64,000 nt of DNA, from positions 124,001 to 188,000 of the forward strand of contig JAEXIT010000017.1 in assembly GCA_023446155.1 (NCBI GenBank), in the 5' to 3' direction. Shown one piece after another: positions 46,255-56,161 of this stretch. A model generated the notes under the pieces. The model ran no database searches, was not told the origin of the DNA, and saw only the letters and a list, made by a program, of their open reading frames with translations. Position 1 is the stretch's first letter, and every line of letters begins with the position of its first letter. The translations under genes and the position numbers were made by a program. The DNA is from Bacteroidota bacterium. Lineage in GTDB: Bacteria > Bacteroidota > Bacteroidia > Flavobacteriales > Flavobacteriaceae.

Positions 46255-47040
46255 ATGAAACTACAATTTGTTGCTTTTTTTATCCTGTTGCTTACCAATA
46301 CGGTTTTGGCACAGGATACGATAAAAGTTACCACTGAAAATCAGTTGGGAGCATTGGTTAGTACGGAACAAAGAGCAATTGCTACAAAAGAACAAACCGA
46401 AAATAAAAGTCCGCGTGACAGTGTTCGTATATTTAGTTTTTCGCCCATTCATAGTCGCGTTAAAAAAGTAAACGGACTCACGTTAGGCGTGGGGCATTAT
46501 GAGAACCGCAGGATCAAATTCCAGGAAGTAAACGGGGTAAATATCGAAGCTAGTCCTATGGCGGCTTTACTGGTTACATTTGGAATTGGTATTACGATTG
46601 AAAGCTTTTTTCTGGCTGCCCGGAAGGAACCATTTAATAGTTTTTCGTTAAGCAGAACTTTTTTAAAGCGGGATAACGACAGCTTAAAAACCCGGATTAA
46701 CGGATTAAATATAAGCTCAGGCGGATTTCTGGAAGGAGCGGAGATTAGCGGTGTAAACATTTGTGTGGTTACTTCGTTGAATAAAATGAACGGTATTTCG
46801 GTTACCGGGGCAATTTTGAGTGCCGGAAAGATGAATGGTATTTCTTTTTGCGGAATTGCGAACATAGCCGAAGTAGGAAACGGTTTGCAAGTGGCCATTT
46901 CGAATGTGGCAAGAGATTACCGCGGATTACAAATCGGGTTGTTTAATAATGCTAAAAATCTGAGAGGCCTTCAATTTGGCTTATGGAATACTAACGGGAA
47001 AAGAAGACTTCCTTTGGTAAACTGGCAATTTAAAGGTTAG
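46255..47040 (+). CDS. secreted surface-repeat protein (LA_2272-like)
   Basis: This 261-residue protein has a signal peptide ending in VLAQ. The second half consists of short repeats built on NGxxxG-like units: INGLNISSGGFLEGAEISGV, MNGISVTGAI, MNGISFCGIANIAEVGNGLQVAISNVA, and RGLQIGLFNNAKNLRGLQFGLWN. Such repeats form stacked beta turns at the cell surface in LA_2272-type proteins. The function is unknown. The ATG at 46255 begins the signal peptide. Confidence 0.78.
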   Translation: MKLQFVAFFILLLTNTVLAQDTIKVTTENQLGALVSTEQRAIATKEQTENKSPRDSVRIFSFSPIHSRVKKVNGLTLGVGHYENRRIKFQEVNGVNIEASPMAALLVTFGIGITIESFFLAARKEPFNSFSLSRTFLKRDNDSLKTRINGLNISSGGFLEGAEISGVNICVVTSLNKMNGISVTGAILSAGKMNGISFCGIANIAEVGNGLQVAISNVARDYRGLQIGLFNNAKNLRGLQFGLWNTNGKRRLPLVNWQFKG

Positions 47041-47074
47041 TACAAAAATTTTTAGAATCCGAATGGATATACAA

Positions 47075-47100
47075 AAGGCTATTATCATGGTAATAGCCTT
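47075..47100. terminator. hairpin after the surface-repeat gene
   Basis: A perfect 10-base stem (AAGGCTATTA with TAATAGCCTT) and a 6-base loop, but only a weak T-run follows on either strand. It overlaps the end of the DUF4249 remnant. Confidence 0.45.
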
Positions 47101-47210
47101 GTCAGTTTTGTGCAAATTTCGGTTTTGATTTTATACGGATCGGTACAATTGGTCTGACCAAAACCAATCAGGAAAAAGAGCATCCATTGGATTAGAGATT
47201 TTGTCTTCAT
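47085..47210 (-). pseudogene. remnant of a DUF4249 lipoprotein gene (leader only)
   Basis: A 41-codon open frame starts with a lipoprotein signal peptide (MLFFLIGFGQTNC) and continues CTDPYKIKTE before a stop. This matches the N-terminus of the intact DUF4249 protein encoded at 50263-49070 (ICIGFTNCTDPYKMQTD). At the DNA level 26 consecutive bases are identical (47129-47154 and the corresponding stretch near 50184-50209). The rest of the gene is missing. It may alternatively be a tiny lipoprotein, but the stop immediately after the matching part favours a relic. Confidence 0.7.
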
Positions 47211-47299
47211 AACATTGGAGTCATTACAGCGTTATGTATAGGAAGCGGATTCTGGACATTCCGGAAAGGGAATATCAATTTTGGATTGTACCATTAATC

Positions 47300-47331
47300 A
47301 AATAAGCCGGGTTTGTACAGCCGGCTTATTT
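47300..47331 (-). terminator. terminator of the TonB/DUF4249 operon
   Basis: A perfect 11-base stem (AAATAAGCCGG with CCGGCTTATTT) lies 24 bases beyond the stop of the last operon gene. The T-rich tail on the minus strand is short. Confidence 0.65.
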
Positions 47332-47354
47332 GTAATATTAAAATGCTAAGAAGT

Positions 47355-49073
47355 TTAAGGTATTTCGATATACTCTTTGGTATAAACCGGTTCTCCTTTT
47401 TCGGTAAAACCTTCCAGAATGATTTCGAAAACGCCTTTTATATCCGAACTGTAAAACGAAAGGTTTATCGGCTCCTGACCAACGTTCAGGTTCGGGAACC
47501 AGGCCAACTGGTAGCGATAATCCGGAATTCGGTCCAGATTTTGCGTTCCGTCGTATTTCGGACTGTAATAATAGATTTTCTTTTTCTGAGGTCTGCTGAT
47601 TTCTGTTTTTTTAATAAAATCACCCGAGGCTTTTGTCTGATAGTCGAAATTTTTGGTGATGATGTTCACAATACCGCTATACATAATGGGGCCGTAGATG
47701 TATGCTTTATTGACAATGGATATTTTATGAATATTATTGGTGTTGTACTGGAATAATTCATCACTATTCTGAATCAGTAATCCATCGACCATGATCAAAG
47801 GATTATCGATTGAACCGTCGTTGGTAGCGGTATTTCGTAGGTGAAGGGAATACTTTCCGTTATTTTCGCGGAAGAACAATTCCGGTACTACTTCGGTTAC
47901 CGTTTCTTTAAACGAAGAAAAACGGGTATAATCGTCCAGGAAATAATCTTTTTGTAACGGATGATAAAACGGTTGCGTACGCGGTGCTATTTCGAGGCTA
48001 TCTCTTTTTTTGGCATAATAGGCATTTTCAACCTGATTGGCTGTAGAGCGTTCTTCAATGGCTGTTTTATACGCCGGATTGAGCGTAAAAGCATCTGGGA
48101 ATCGCAACTGTGATAGATCGACATTTTGCATGTTCGTTAGCTGAACACTATAATCGTCGTGTTCGGAATCGACCACTTGGATCACTGCGTTATTCGTATT
48201 CGGATAGCGGTCCAGTGCGAAAAAGAAGTTCCCGTCTTTATCGGTAACGGCCATTTTCATTTCGAAAGATTTTCCGGGTAACGATAGCGCGATATTTTTG
48301 TTCTGAACCTCTTGATTGCTTTTTGAAGTGATTTTACCGGTAAGTAGTTCACCTCTCAGTTCTGGAATATGTACTGTGCCGCCGGCCAAAGGTGTAGTAT
48401 TCGCGTTTGAAATAAACGTTTTTGGTGTTGACGCGGATGGGTTTGTAAGTGCATCTACTTTTCTAACGGAAAGTGAATAAACACCTTTGCTGCCATTGGC
48501 TAGAGGATTAACCGTAAGATTGATTTTTTCACGATTTCCATAGCTTTTTTTATCGCTGTTAAGTGCGATAAAATTACTGGAAACCTTGTCGTTGGTATTT
48601 TTAAGTACCAGACTTTCTTTGGAAACCGGAGTTTTTCCCGGCTGAAATGGATTAATAATTACCATATCCTGTTGGAAAAATGCAGATGCATTATTGTTGA
48701 GCATCCAATTGGTATAGGCAATTAGCTTATAGTTGCCGGTTTTTAAGGTGGTAGGGATAAAGAAATCCCCTTGTGCCACACCATTGTCCAAGTGTATTTT
48801 TTGTTTTAATACACTTTTTTTGTCCGTATCGATGACTTCGATATAGGCTATTTTGCTGATGGTACTGCTCGTATTGTTGCCGGCATTAAGGCAATATAGA
48901 TTGTAATAGCAGGATTCACCTGTTAAAAGCATTGTAGTATTGGAATGCACATAAATGCGCTCCAAAGCGGCAACGGTAAGGTTACCCTTTTTAGAACTGC
49001 CTTGTGCGATACTGTTATGACTAAAGAAGCAGCTTGCTCCGATTAAAATCAGGGGTAAAATATTTTTTCTCAT
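47355..49073 (-). CDS. secreted protein with MG2-like and TonB plug-like domains, no barrel
   Basis: This 572-residue protein has a signal peptide ending in IAQ. The first part (about 30-150) resembles an alpha-2-macroglobulin MG2-type beta domain (ERIYVHSNTTMLLTGESCYY, then LKTGNYKLIAYTNWMLNN). A carboxypeptidase-regulatory-like segment follows. At about 410-480 there is a TonB receptor plug-like segment (NPLIMVDGLLIQN, then YGPIMYSGIVNIITKNF). There is no 22-strand barrel after it. It is the last gene of the operon; its ATG overlaps the DUF4249 stop by 4 bases. It probably assists the adjacent TonB receptor at the outer membrane. Confidence 0.8.
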   Translation of the reverse strand: MRKNILPLILIGASCFFSHNSIAQGSSKKGNLTVAALERIYVHSNTTMLLTGESCYYNLYCLNAGNNTSSTISKIAYIEVIDTDKKSVLKQKIHLDNGVAQGDFFIPTTLKTGNYKLIAYTNWMLNNNASAFFQQDMVIINPFQPGKTPVSKESLVLKNTNDKVSSNFIALNSDKKSYGNREKINLTVNPLANGSKGVYSLSVRKVDALTNPSASTPKTFISNANTTPLAGGTVHIPELRGELLTGKITSKSNQEVQNKNIALSLPGKSFEMKMAVTDKDGNFFFALDRYPNTNNAVIQVVDSEHDDYSVQLTNMQNVDLSQLRFPDAFTLNPAYKTAIEERSTANQVENAYYAKKRDSLEIAPRTQPFYHPLQKDYFLDDYTRFSSFKETVTEVVPELFFRENNGKYSLHLRNTATNDGSIDNPLIMVDGLLIQNSDELFQYNTNNIHKISIVNKAYIYGPIMYSGIVNIITKNFDYQTKASGDFIKKTEISRPQKKKIYYYSPKYDGTQNLDRIPDYRYQLAWFPNLNVGQEPINLSFYSSDIKGVFEIILEGFTEKGEPVYTKEYIEIP

Positions 49074-50263
49074 TCCCAGAAAGGAGGTATTACGTTAGAC
49101 GAAAAAGAGGTACAATCACCGCAAGGAGCCGGTGTTAAGGTGTAAATTGGAGCATCCTCAAATTTATAGATCACCATAGTTTTGTTGTTGATATAACCAA
49201 CTACCGAAGGTCCATTACAAGTTGGATTTCCAGAAACGAAACAGTAATTCTGTTCCAATTCGGTGCAGTTTACTTTATAAGGCGGCAAGGGTTTCCCCGG
49301 GAACAGATCGGCATAATTAAAGAAAATCCGTTTGGATGAAACCGGTGAAACATCAAAGAACCCGATTACTTTTTCACTGGAATTGTTTACTGATTTCAAA
49401 TTCCCGATAAGGAATCCCGGCTGATTAGGAGACAGGATATTTCCGGAACCGGATAGCTTTTTTAAGGCTTTGTAATAATTATAGGCATGTGAATTCTGTA
49501 CATATTGACGTACCAGAATGCTATAACGGTGACTCATAATATAATTCTGATCACTGATAAAACGAACTGGGAAATCCACGCGATCTTCTGCAGTTTCATT
49601 AGTGTTAAGCTGTATAATCTCCGAGGATTTATCTGTGCTGTAGCAGATTCTGGCTTCTTCCGTACGCGGCAACATGGTTAATATCGGCTGATTTGGATTT
49701 GGTCCGGAAAAATAAGCTTTGGTCGTGATCCATTTCGGAGCTATAATTTTATAGGTTTCCTCGTACTCGAAACGATAATATTGGGAAGTACCACTTGGAT
49801 TGTAGCTTTTTGCCCGGATTTCGACACCGGTAACATTATCGATGGTTTCTACGGTGGCGGTAACATCGTTTAACGGACTATCGGCCGGTAAGACCTCCTT
49901 CGTTGAGGTATATCTTTTGCCATCGCTGGTAATCACGGTTAGTTGGTATTGTTTACCGGGTACCGCCTGAAATTCACTAACCGATGTATAGACGTTGTTG
50001 CTTTGTACAAATGGATATTCAACGCCATCACTGTCGGTAACGATCACATTGGCATTTTCTTCAAATACAGGCCCGAAATCTTCGAAACGATAGGTTCGGG
50101 AAACTTTTATCGTTTGTTTTTGCAGTACATTGGTAATAGTAGCTTCCACGACTAACGCATCTTCAAAGGTATCGGTTTGCATTTTATACGGATCGGTACA
50201 ATTGGTAAAACCAATACAAATCAGAAATAGCAATGTTAGTCGGGTTAAAAATATTTTTTTCAT
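49070..50263 (-). CDS. DUF4249 outer membrane lipoprotein
   Basis: This 397-residue lipoprotein has the signal peptide and lipobox IGFTNC, with the acylated cysteine at about residue 22. It then shows the family pattern CTDPYK, LVVEATITN, and late segments ending in CGDCTSF. DUF4249 proteins are encoded next to TonB receptors in Bacteroidota and are thought to be surface-exposed partners of the receptor; their ligand is unknown. It sits 15 bases after the receptor gene and overlaps the next gene by 4 bases. Confidence 0.88.
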   Translation of the reverse strand: MKKIFLTRLTLLFLICIGFTNCTDPYKMQTDTFEDALVVEATITNVLQKQTIKVSRTYRFEDFGPVFEENANVIVTDSDGVEYPFVQSNNVYTSVSEFQAVPGKQYQLTVITSDGKRYTSTKEVLPADSPLNDVTATVETIDNVTGVEIRAKSYNPSGTSQYYRFEYEETYKIIAPKWITTKAYFSGPNPNQPILTMLPRTEEARICYSTDKSSEIIQLNTNETAEDRVDFPVRFISDQNYIMSHRYSILVRQYVQNSHAYNYYKALKKLSGSGNILSPNQPGFLIGNLKSVNNSSEKVIGFFDVSPVSSKRIFFNYADLFPGKPLPPYKVNCTELEQNYCFVSGNPTCNGPSVVGYINNKTMVIYKFEDAPIYTLTPAPCGDCTSFSSNVIPPFWE

Positions 50264-50278
50264 AACGTATTTGTCTCG

Positions 50279-53056
50279 TTAAAATCTGAAATTATAAGTA
50301 ATAGTTGGAACCGGAATTGAGAAAATAGAGGTTTTATACCCTTTAACCTGTCCGTCTTCTGTTACAAAGTATACGGAATACGGGTTGTTACGTCCCAGAA
50401 CGTTGTAAACCGAGATATTCCAGAAACTGTGTGCCAGTTTTTTAATTTTATGGTTGCCTTCAATATTTATACCGATGTCCATACGGTAATAGTCTGGAAT
50501 TCGGAATTCATTTCGATCACTATACAGTGTATATTCTGCATTTCCAAACTGGTACTTTCCTACAGGGTAGGTAATAGGTCTACCGGTTTGATAAATGAAA
50601 TTCATGGATAAGCTGTAACGTTTTGTAAATTTATAATTTAAAACGGCACTAAAATCATGGGGTTTGTCAAAATTAGCGGCAAAGAAAGCGCCGTTGTTTA
50701 CTTTTTCTTCATCAAACGGACTGTCGAGTTTGATTAAAGTTCTGGAATAGGTATAACCTACCCATCCGTTAAGTTTTCCAGTGGTTTTCTTTAGTAATAA
50801 TTCCACACCATATGCTTTTCCTTCACCTTGTAATAATTCGGTTTCGATATTTTTGTTAAGCATGATTTCGGCGCCTACTTTATAATCCAGGATGTTGTTC
50901 ATGCGTTTGTAGTATCCTTCCAGGCTCACTTCATACATTTCATCTTTAAATGTTTTGTAAGCACCCAAAGAGAACTGTTGTGCGTCCTGAGGTTTTATAT
51001 TGATATCGGATAATTTCCATACATCGGTTGGTGATTGCGTGGTATTACTCGATAACAGGTGCATGTACTGATAGGTTTTGTCGTAACCGGCTTTGATGGA
51101 GAAGTCTTCGGTAAAGGCATATTTAATCGCCAATCGAGGTTCGAAACCGCCATAGGTTTTTACGACTTCATTATTGCCAAAGGTACGGATCTCGGCAACG
51201 GTTTCATTGCTTTTTGGTAATCCGTCTTCGTAAATACGTTGGTTGGACGCTCCTAAAGCGGCAAATATCGAATAACGGAATCCAATATTAAAGGACAGCT
51301 TATCGTTGAATTTAAAGTTGTCGGCAATATAAAGGGCCGATTCCAGGCCTTGTTGTTTGTCGAGTGCTACCGGAATCAATTTCGAATTGTCACCAATTGG
51401 GTCCAGGAATCCAGGATTTACACCATACAATTTACTGGCGATACCGTAATTGAAAGTGTGTTTTTTATTGTAATCATAGTTGAATTTCAACTGTAATTGT
51501 GTTTCGTCAATTTTATAACCGTAGTTAAATGCTTTCTGACTTTCGGCTTTGTCGAAATCAATATTGAATTTATATTCCGAATTGGTCAGAATTAAGGAAC
51601 CTTTGTGCTTTTCGTTAAAATTGTGATTCCATTTCAAAGTGGCCAGTCTGTTGCTGTATTTGTAAATCGAATCGGAAGTGATGCTAAATGCATCACGACT
51701 GTAATAGAAAGTGGCCTCAATATCGTTATTGTCGTTAATTTTATGACTGTATTTTGTTATGATGTCATAGAAATTTGCCTGACTGTTTTTTAATGAGGGT
51801 TCGTTAAGTGATTTTAAAATCCAATCGGAATAGGTGGCACGACCGCCTACCAATAAGCTGGATTTCTCTTTTACAATTGGCGTGGTTACCATAAGATTAC
51901 TGGTAACCGGTCCGATACCACCTTCACCGGAGAATTTGGTTGTATTTCCTTTTTTTGTAGAAATATCAAAAACCGACGATAGTCTTCCTCCGAATTCAGC
52001 CGGGATACTACCTTTGTAGATATCGGCTTTGTCGATAGTGTATGGGTTAATAGCCGAGAACAAACCGAAGAAATGCGCCGGATTGTATAGGGTGGCATTA
52101 TCCAAGAGGAAAAGGTTCTGGTCTTCTTTACCACCACGAACGTTTACTCCGGACGAACCTTCTCCAGCCGATTTAATACCCGGAATGGTCGTGGCAATTT
52201 TTAAGATATCGCGTTCTCCCAATACGGTAGGAACGTTTTTAAGTTCTTTTATGTTGATCGAGGTTACACCGGCGATAGCGCCTTTAACACTCTCACGTTT
52301 TTTGCCGCGTACGTTTACTTCCTCCAATAGGGTAACGTTTTCGGTGATGTTTAAATTAAGTGTACCATTGTTGTACATCATAATTTTACGCGTCACTTTT
52401 TTGTGGGTAAACGATTCTACTTCCACCACATTTAAACCCGACGGAAGCTGTAGACTATAATGTCCGGTATCGTCGGTCATCGCTGTTGCTTCGTTGTTGG
52501 GCGTTTTTAGAATTACATTGGCAATAGGCTCACCATTTTTGGTGTTTTTAATATAACCGGAAAGCTCAAACGTTTTTCTTCCGCTTACCTGCGATTCCTT
52601 TCCGATTAAGGAAACGGAATTGCTTTTGGAATCGCCACCGGTAGCATCGTCATACTGTTGGTAAAATACAGGGTCACCCTGAATCACAACTTCGTCGCTT
52701 TTGCGGGTTGTGGTTTCTCCAAAGTAATTGTCAGCCAGTTTAGGATATATAATACTATTGTTGGTAAGAATCACATGGTTCTTATCCACAAAAAAGTTTA
52801 AATCGGTATTGCTGAAAACTTCGGTAAGGATCTCATCTAGTGAAGCCTGATTAAAGTTTTTGGTTATACGAATATTTTTATAATTCTCCAGCCAGGAGTT
52901 GTCAAAATAGAATTTATAACCAGAGGCAGCTTCTATTTTGTTTAAGGTGGTCGGGACATCTGAGTTGTTCAGTTCGAGGGATAATTTCTGTTTTTCCTGA
53001 GAAAAGACAGCCTGACTGAACGTGAGGATGAACAGAGCAAGTAAAATTTTCTTCAT
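50279..53056 (-). CDS. TonB-dependent receptor with STN domain
   Basis: This 925-residue outer membrane receptor has a signal peptide (to about residue 19), an STN domain (about 22-100), a CarboxypepD_reg-like domain (about 165-245 with GEPIANVILKTPNNEATAMT), a plug (about 265-380) and a barrel to the C-terminal FRF. STN domains normally relay signals to FecR/ECF sigma pairs, but no such pair is adjacent, so the signalling partner is elsewhere or absent. It is the second gene of the operon; its start overlaps the previous stop by one base. The substrate is unknown. Confidence 0.93.
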   Translation of the reverse strand: MKKILLALFILTFSQAVFSQEKQKLSLELNNSDVPTTLNKIEAASGYKFYFDNSWLENYKNIRITKNFNQASLDEILTEVFSNTDLNFFVDKNHVILTNNSIIYPKLADNYFGETTTRKSDEVVIQGDPVFYQQYDDATGGDSKSNSVSLIGKESQVSGRKTFELSGYIKNTKNGEPIANVILKTPNNEATAMTDDTGHYSLQLPSGLNVVEVESFTHKKVTRKIMMYNNGTLNLNITENVTLLEEVNVRGKKRESVKGAIAGVTSINIKELKNVPTVLGERDILKIATTIPGIKSAGEGSSGVNVRGGKEDQNLFLLDNATLYNPAHFFGLFSAINPYTIDKADIYKGSIPAEFGGRLSSVFDISTKKGNTTKFSGEGGIGPVTSNLMVTTPIVKEKSSLLVGGRATYSDWILKSLNEPSLKNSQANFYDIITKYSHKINDNNDIEATFYYSRDAFSITSDSIYKYSNRLATLKWNHNFNEKHKGSLILTNSEYKFNIDFDKAESQKAFNYGYKIDETQLQLKFNYDYNKKHTFNYGIASKLYGVNPGFLDPIGDNSKLIPVALDKQQGLESALYIADNFKFNDKLSFNIGFRYSIFAALGASNQRIYEDGLPKSNETVAEIRTFGNNEVVKTYGGFEPRLAIKYAFTEDFSIKAGYDKTYQYMHLLSSNTTQSPTDVWKLSDINIKPQDAQQFSLGAYKTFKDEMYEVSLEGYYKRMNNILDYKVGAEIMLNKNIETELLQGEGKAYGVELLLKKTTGKLNGWVGYTYSRTLIKLDSPFDEEKVNNGAFFAANFDKPHDFSAVLNYKFTKRYSLSMNFIYQTGRPITYPVGKYQFGNAEYTLYSDRNEFRIPDYYRMDIGINIEGNHKIKKLAHSFWNISVYNVLGRNNPYSVYFVTEDGQVKGYKTSIFSIPVPTITYNFRF

Positions 53057-53805
53057 TACGGATGGTTGGTTTCGAGTAGGGAATTGATTTTGTGGATTAG
53101 GTTGTCATAGAAAAGATATTTGTTTTCCTTTTCCTGTGATTTGTTTTGGCTATACAAATCGTTAATGTTTTTTTTCAGATCCGGAAACAAGGCGATAAGA
53201 TCGCTTTTGGAAGCTATTTTGTGATAGGTGTCATTACGGAAGATATAATACTCATTATTGTCTTCAAACTCATTAAAGGTACGGGTGCCATTAACAAGTT
53301 CCCGTCTGTCTTTGTGGTGTTTGATATAGAAGTTAAAGTGATTGCCTTTGAGGTTTTCCTCGTAATATCCTTTTATAAATGTAATTAACGGAGAAACTTT
53401 TTTTCCGAGGTTGACAAACTTTTTGGTATTGATGGTGAATTCGTCTACATTTTGCGGGATCATCTCGATTCCGATATTTCCGGATTCCGCCGAAGGTTTA
53501 TATACCAGTATATCCTGATATAAATCGTATTTTATATCAACATCATAATAATATTGATTTTCATATAAAACAGTTGCTTTCAGTGAATTGTCGGAAGAAT
53601 AATAGCGGTGTTTTCCGTTTTGAATCGGATAGGGATTGGTGTGATAGTAACCATTGTTGATGGCTAAACCTTGTTTGCCAACAAGGCTGTCGTGCATTTT
53701 TGAGATATACCGTTCTTCGGATTGTGCGTGAGTTTTATAAAAACCAAAAAATAGGGTATATATTATTATAATGCATAATTGTTTGGGTGGGTTTTTGAGG
53801 ATCAT
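53056..53805 (-). CDS. secreted protein of unknown function, first gene of the TonB operon
   Basis: This 249-residue protein has a signal peptide of about 27 residues ending in HAQ and a beta-rich, lysine-rich body with no recognised motif. The C-terminal third is helical and charged. Its stop overlaps the receptor start (TAATG), so it is translationally coupled to the receptor and likely works with it. A -7 box TACTTTTG lies at 53853-53846, 40 bases before the ATG. Confidence 0.75.
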   Translation of the reverse strand: MILKNPPKQLCIIIIYTLFFGFYKTHAQSEERYISKMHDSLVGKQGLAINNGYYHTNPYPIQNGKHRYYSSDNSLKATVLYENQYYYDVDIKYDLYQDILVYKPSAESGNIGIEMIPQNVDEFTINTKKFVNLGKKVSPLITFIKGYYEENLKGNHFNFYIKHHKDRRELVNGTRTFNEFEDNNEYYIFRNDTYHKIASKSDLIALFPDLKKNINDLYSQNKSQEKENKYLFYDNLIHKINSLLETNHP

Positions 53806-53845
53806 TTATAAAATAAAAGTTTTGATTGATAATATAGCAGATTGC

Positions 53846-53853
53846 CAAAAGTA
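53846..53853 (-). promoter_or_regulatory. -7 box of the TonB/DUF4249 operon
   Basis: On the minus strand this reads TACTTTTG, an exact TAnnTTTG match. No -33 element at ideal spacing is seen. Confidence 0.5.
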
Positions 53854-53922
53854 TAAATTATATCGTATCAAAAATTTATTTTGAAAAATTTAACATTTTT
53901 TCCCGCCATAGGGAAATAAAGT

Positions 53923-53956
53923 AAAAGCCCCGATCCAATTAAGGGTCAGGGCTTTT
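53923..53956 (-). terminator. pnp terminator
   Basis: The stem AAAAGCCC pairs with GGGCTTTT around an inner short stem; the minus strand continues with a T-rich stretch. It lies 23 bases beyond the pnp stop. Confidence 0.75.
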
Positions 53957-53978
53957 TATGAATTAATTTTAATAAAAA

Positions 53979-56141
53979 TTAACCTTGTTGTGGCGTGTCT
54001 TTTTTCTCCTCCGGTTTATTTTCTCTTGGAGGTCTTGGTAATAAAGCTTTTTTAGAAACTTTAGCTTTTTTGGTTTTCGGATCGATACCCATATATTTAA
54101 CGTCAAAAACATCTCCGATTTTAATAACATCGGCAACATTTTCTACGCGTTTCCAGTCTAATTCCGAAACGTGAAGTAAGGTCTCTTTACCAGGAACAAA
54201 TTCAACTACGGCTCCGAATTCCAACACTTTAACCACTTTAACAGTGTAGGTTTCGCCTTCTACAGGAGCGAAAATAGTGTTCTGAATTGAACTGATAGCT
54301 TTTTCCATTCCGGCAGCATTGGTTCCAAGGATTTCGATGATACCAAGGTTTCCTTCTTCGTTGATAACGATAGTCGTCTCGGTTTCAGCTTGTAATGCCT
54401 GGATGTTTTTACCACCTGGTCCGATAACCGCACCGATGAAATCTTTAGGGATTTCAATTTTGATGATTTTCGGCGCTTTTGGTTTAACGGTAGGATTTGG
54501 CTGTGCGATAGTCTCGGTAATTTTACCTAAAATATGTAAACGTCCGTCACGAGCCTGTTCAAGGGCTTTTTCCATGATGTCGTAAGCCAATCCTTCGATT
54601 TTGATATCCATCTGACAAGCGGTGATACCATCGGCAGTTCCGGTAACTTTAAAGTCCATATCTCCCAGGTGGTCTTCATCACCAAGGATGTCAGATAATA
54701 CCGCCCAACGGCCCGTTTTATCGTCTGAGATAAGTCCCATAGCAATACCCGAAACCGGTTTGCTGATTTGAATACCGGCATCCATCAACGAAAGGGTTCC
54801 GGCACAAACCGTAGCCATCGAAGAGGAACCGTTCGATTCCAATACTTCCGATACCACACGAATCGTGTAAGGACAATCGGCAGGAATCATATTTTTTAAA
54901 GCACGTTGTGCTAAGTTTCCGTGACCTACTTCTCGACGGGAAGTTCCTCGTAAAGGTTTTGCTTCACCGGTAGAGAATGGTGGGAAATTATAGTGAAGAT
55001 AGAATCTTTCTTCTCCTTGTTCCGAAGGTAAGTCAATTATATTCGCTTCTCTTGAAGTTCCAAGAGTAACGGTAGCTAATGCCTGTGTTTCACCTCTGGT
55101 AAATACTGCTGATCCGTGTGTTGATGGAAGGTAGTTTACTTCACACCAGATTGGACGGATTTCAGTAGTTTTTCTTCCGTCAAGACGCAATCCTAAATCT
55201 AAGATTACATTACGAACGGCTTCTTTTTGTGTTTTAGAAAAGTATTTGGAAACCAAATCCCCGTTTTCTGCTAATTCTTCTTCCGTAAACAGAGCGATTA
55301 CTTCTTCTTTAACAAGGGCGAATTTCTCACCTCTTTCTTGTTTCGAAGTTCCTTCCTGAGCGATAGCGTAGCATTTGTCGTAGGCAGCTTCTTTTACTTT
55401 TGCATAAATAGCCTCGTCATTTTTCTCCTGCTCATACGTACGTACTTCGGTCAGACCTAAAGCAGCACGCAATTTAATTTGTGCATTGATTTGTGCTTTA
55501 ATGGCTTCGTGTGCAAATTTGATTGCTTCCACCATTTCTTTTTCGGAGATTTCTTTCATCTCTCCTTCTACCATGGCAACAGAATCCAAAGAAGCACCGA
55601 TCATCATATCGATGTCCGATTTTTCTAAATCCTGTTTGCTAGGGTTGATAACCAATTTCCCGTCGATACGACCAACGCGTACTTCAGAGATATACGTTGT
55701 AAATGGAATATCGGAAACGGCTAATGCGGCAGATGCAGCCAAACCGGCTAATGAATCGGGCATCACATTTTCGTCGTGCGACATTAATTGGATCATCACC
55801 TGAGTTTCGGCGTGATAATCATCCGGGAATAATGGACGTAAAACACGGTCAACAAGACGCATGGTTAAAACTTCGCTGTCACTAGGACGCGCTTCACGTT
55901 TAAAGAAACCACCCGGGAAACGTCCGGCTGCGGCAAATTTTTCGCGATAATCTACTGTTAACGGTAGGAAATCCACTCCTGGACTGGCGGTACGGGCAGA
56001 TACAGCAGTTGCTAATAACATTGCATCGCCCATACGAACCACGACAGAACCGTCTGCTTGTTTGGCTAGTTTTCCTGTTTCGATAGTGATTGTTCTTCCA
56101 TCACCTAAATCGATAATTTCTTGGGTAACCTTAGGAACCAT
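53979..56141 (-). CDS. pnp: polyribonucleotide nucleotidyltransferase (PNPase)
   Basis: PNPase degrades RNA 3' to 5' by phosphorolysis and is part of RNA turnover. The 720-residue protein has the expected order: RNase PH-like domain 1 (about 1-210, [17 protein letters not shown]), a helical linker, RNase PH-like domain 2 (about 315-545, with the active-site [19 protein letters not shown]), a KH domain with IGPGGKNIQ near residue 580 and an S1 domain (about 620-690). The C-terminal tail is Lys/Pro/Glu-rich. The leader contains a CAA-repeat hairpin. rpsO lies immediately upstream, the order conserved in many bacteria. Confidence 0.97.
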   Translation of the reverse strand: MVPKVTQEIIDLGDGRTITIETGKLAKQADGSVVVRMGDAMLLATAVSARTASPGVDFLPLTVDYREKFAAAGRFPGGFFKREARPSDSEVLTMRLVDRVLRPLFPDDYHAETQVMIQLMSHDENVMPDSLAGLAASAALAVSDIPFTTYISEVRVGRIDGKLVINPSKQDLEKSDIDMMIGASLDSVAMVEGEMKEISEKEMVEAIKFAHEAIKAQINAQIKLRAALGLTEVRTYEQEKNDEAIYAKVKEAAYDKCYAIAQEGTSKQERGEKFALVKEEVIALFTEEELAENGDLVSKYFSKTQKEAVRNVILDLGLRLDGRKTTEIRPIWCEVNYLPSTHGSAVFTRGETQALATVTLGTSREANIIDLPSEQGEERFYLHYNFPPFSTGEAKPLRGTSRREVGHGNLAQRALKNMIPADCPYTIRVVSEVLESNGSSSMATVCAGTLSLMDAGIQISKPVSGIAMGLISDDKTGRWAVLSDILGDEDHLGDMDFKVTGTADGITACQMDIKIEGLAYDIMEKALEQARDGRLHILGKITETIAQPNPTVKPKAPKIIKIEIPKDFIGAVIGPGGKNIQALQAETETTIVINEEGNLGIIEILGTNAAGMEKAISSIQNTIFAPVEGETYTVKVVKVLEFGAVVEFVPGKETLLHVSELDWKRVENVADVIKIGDVFDVKYMGIDPKTKKAKVSKKALLPRPPRENKPEEKKDTPQQG

Positions 56142-56161
56142 AAAATTAATTTTAATTCTTA

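Larger units (their letters stand above)
47041..47354. other. intergenic region with remnant and hairpins
   Basis: These 314 bases contain the hairpin 47075-47100, the DUF4249 leader remnant 47085-47210 and the operon terminator 47300-47331. The stretch 47211-47299 shows nothing that I can support. Confidence 0.6.
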
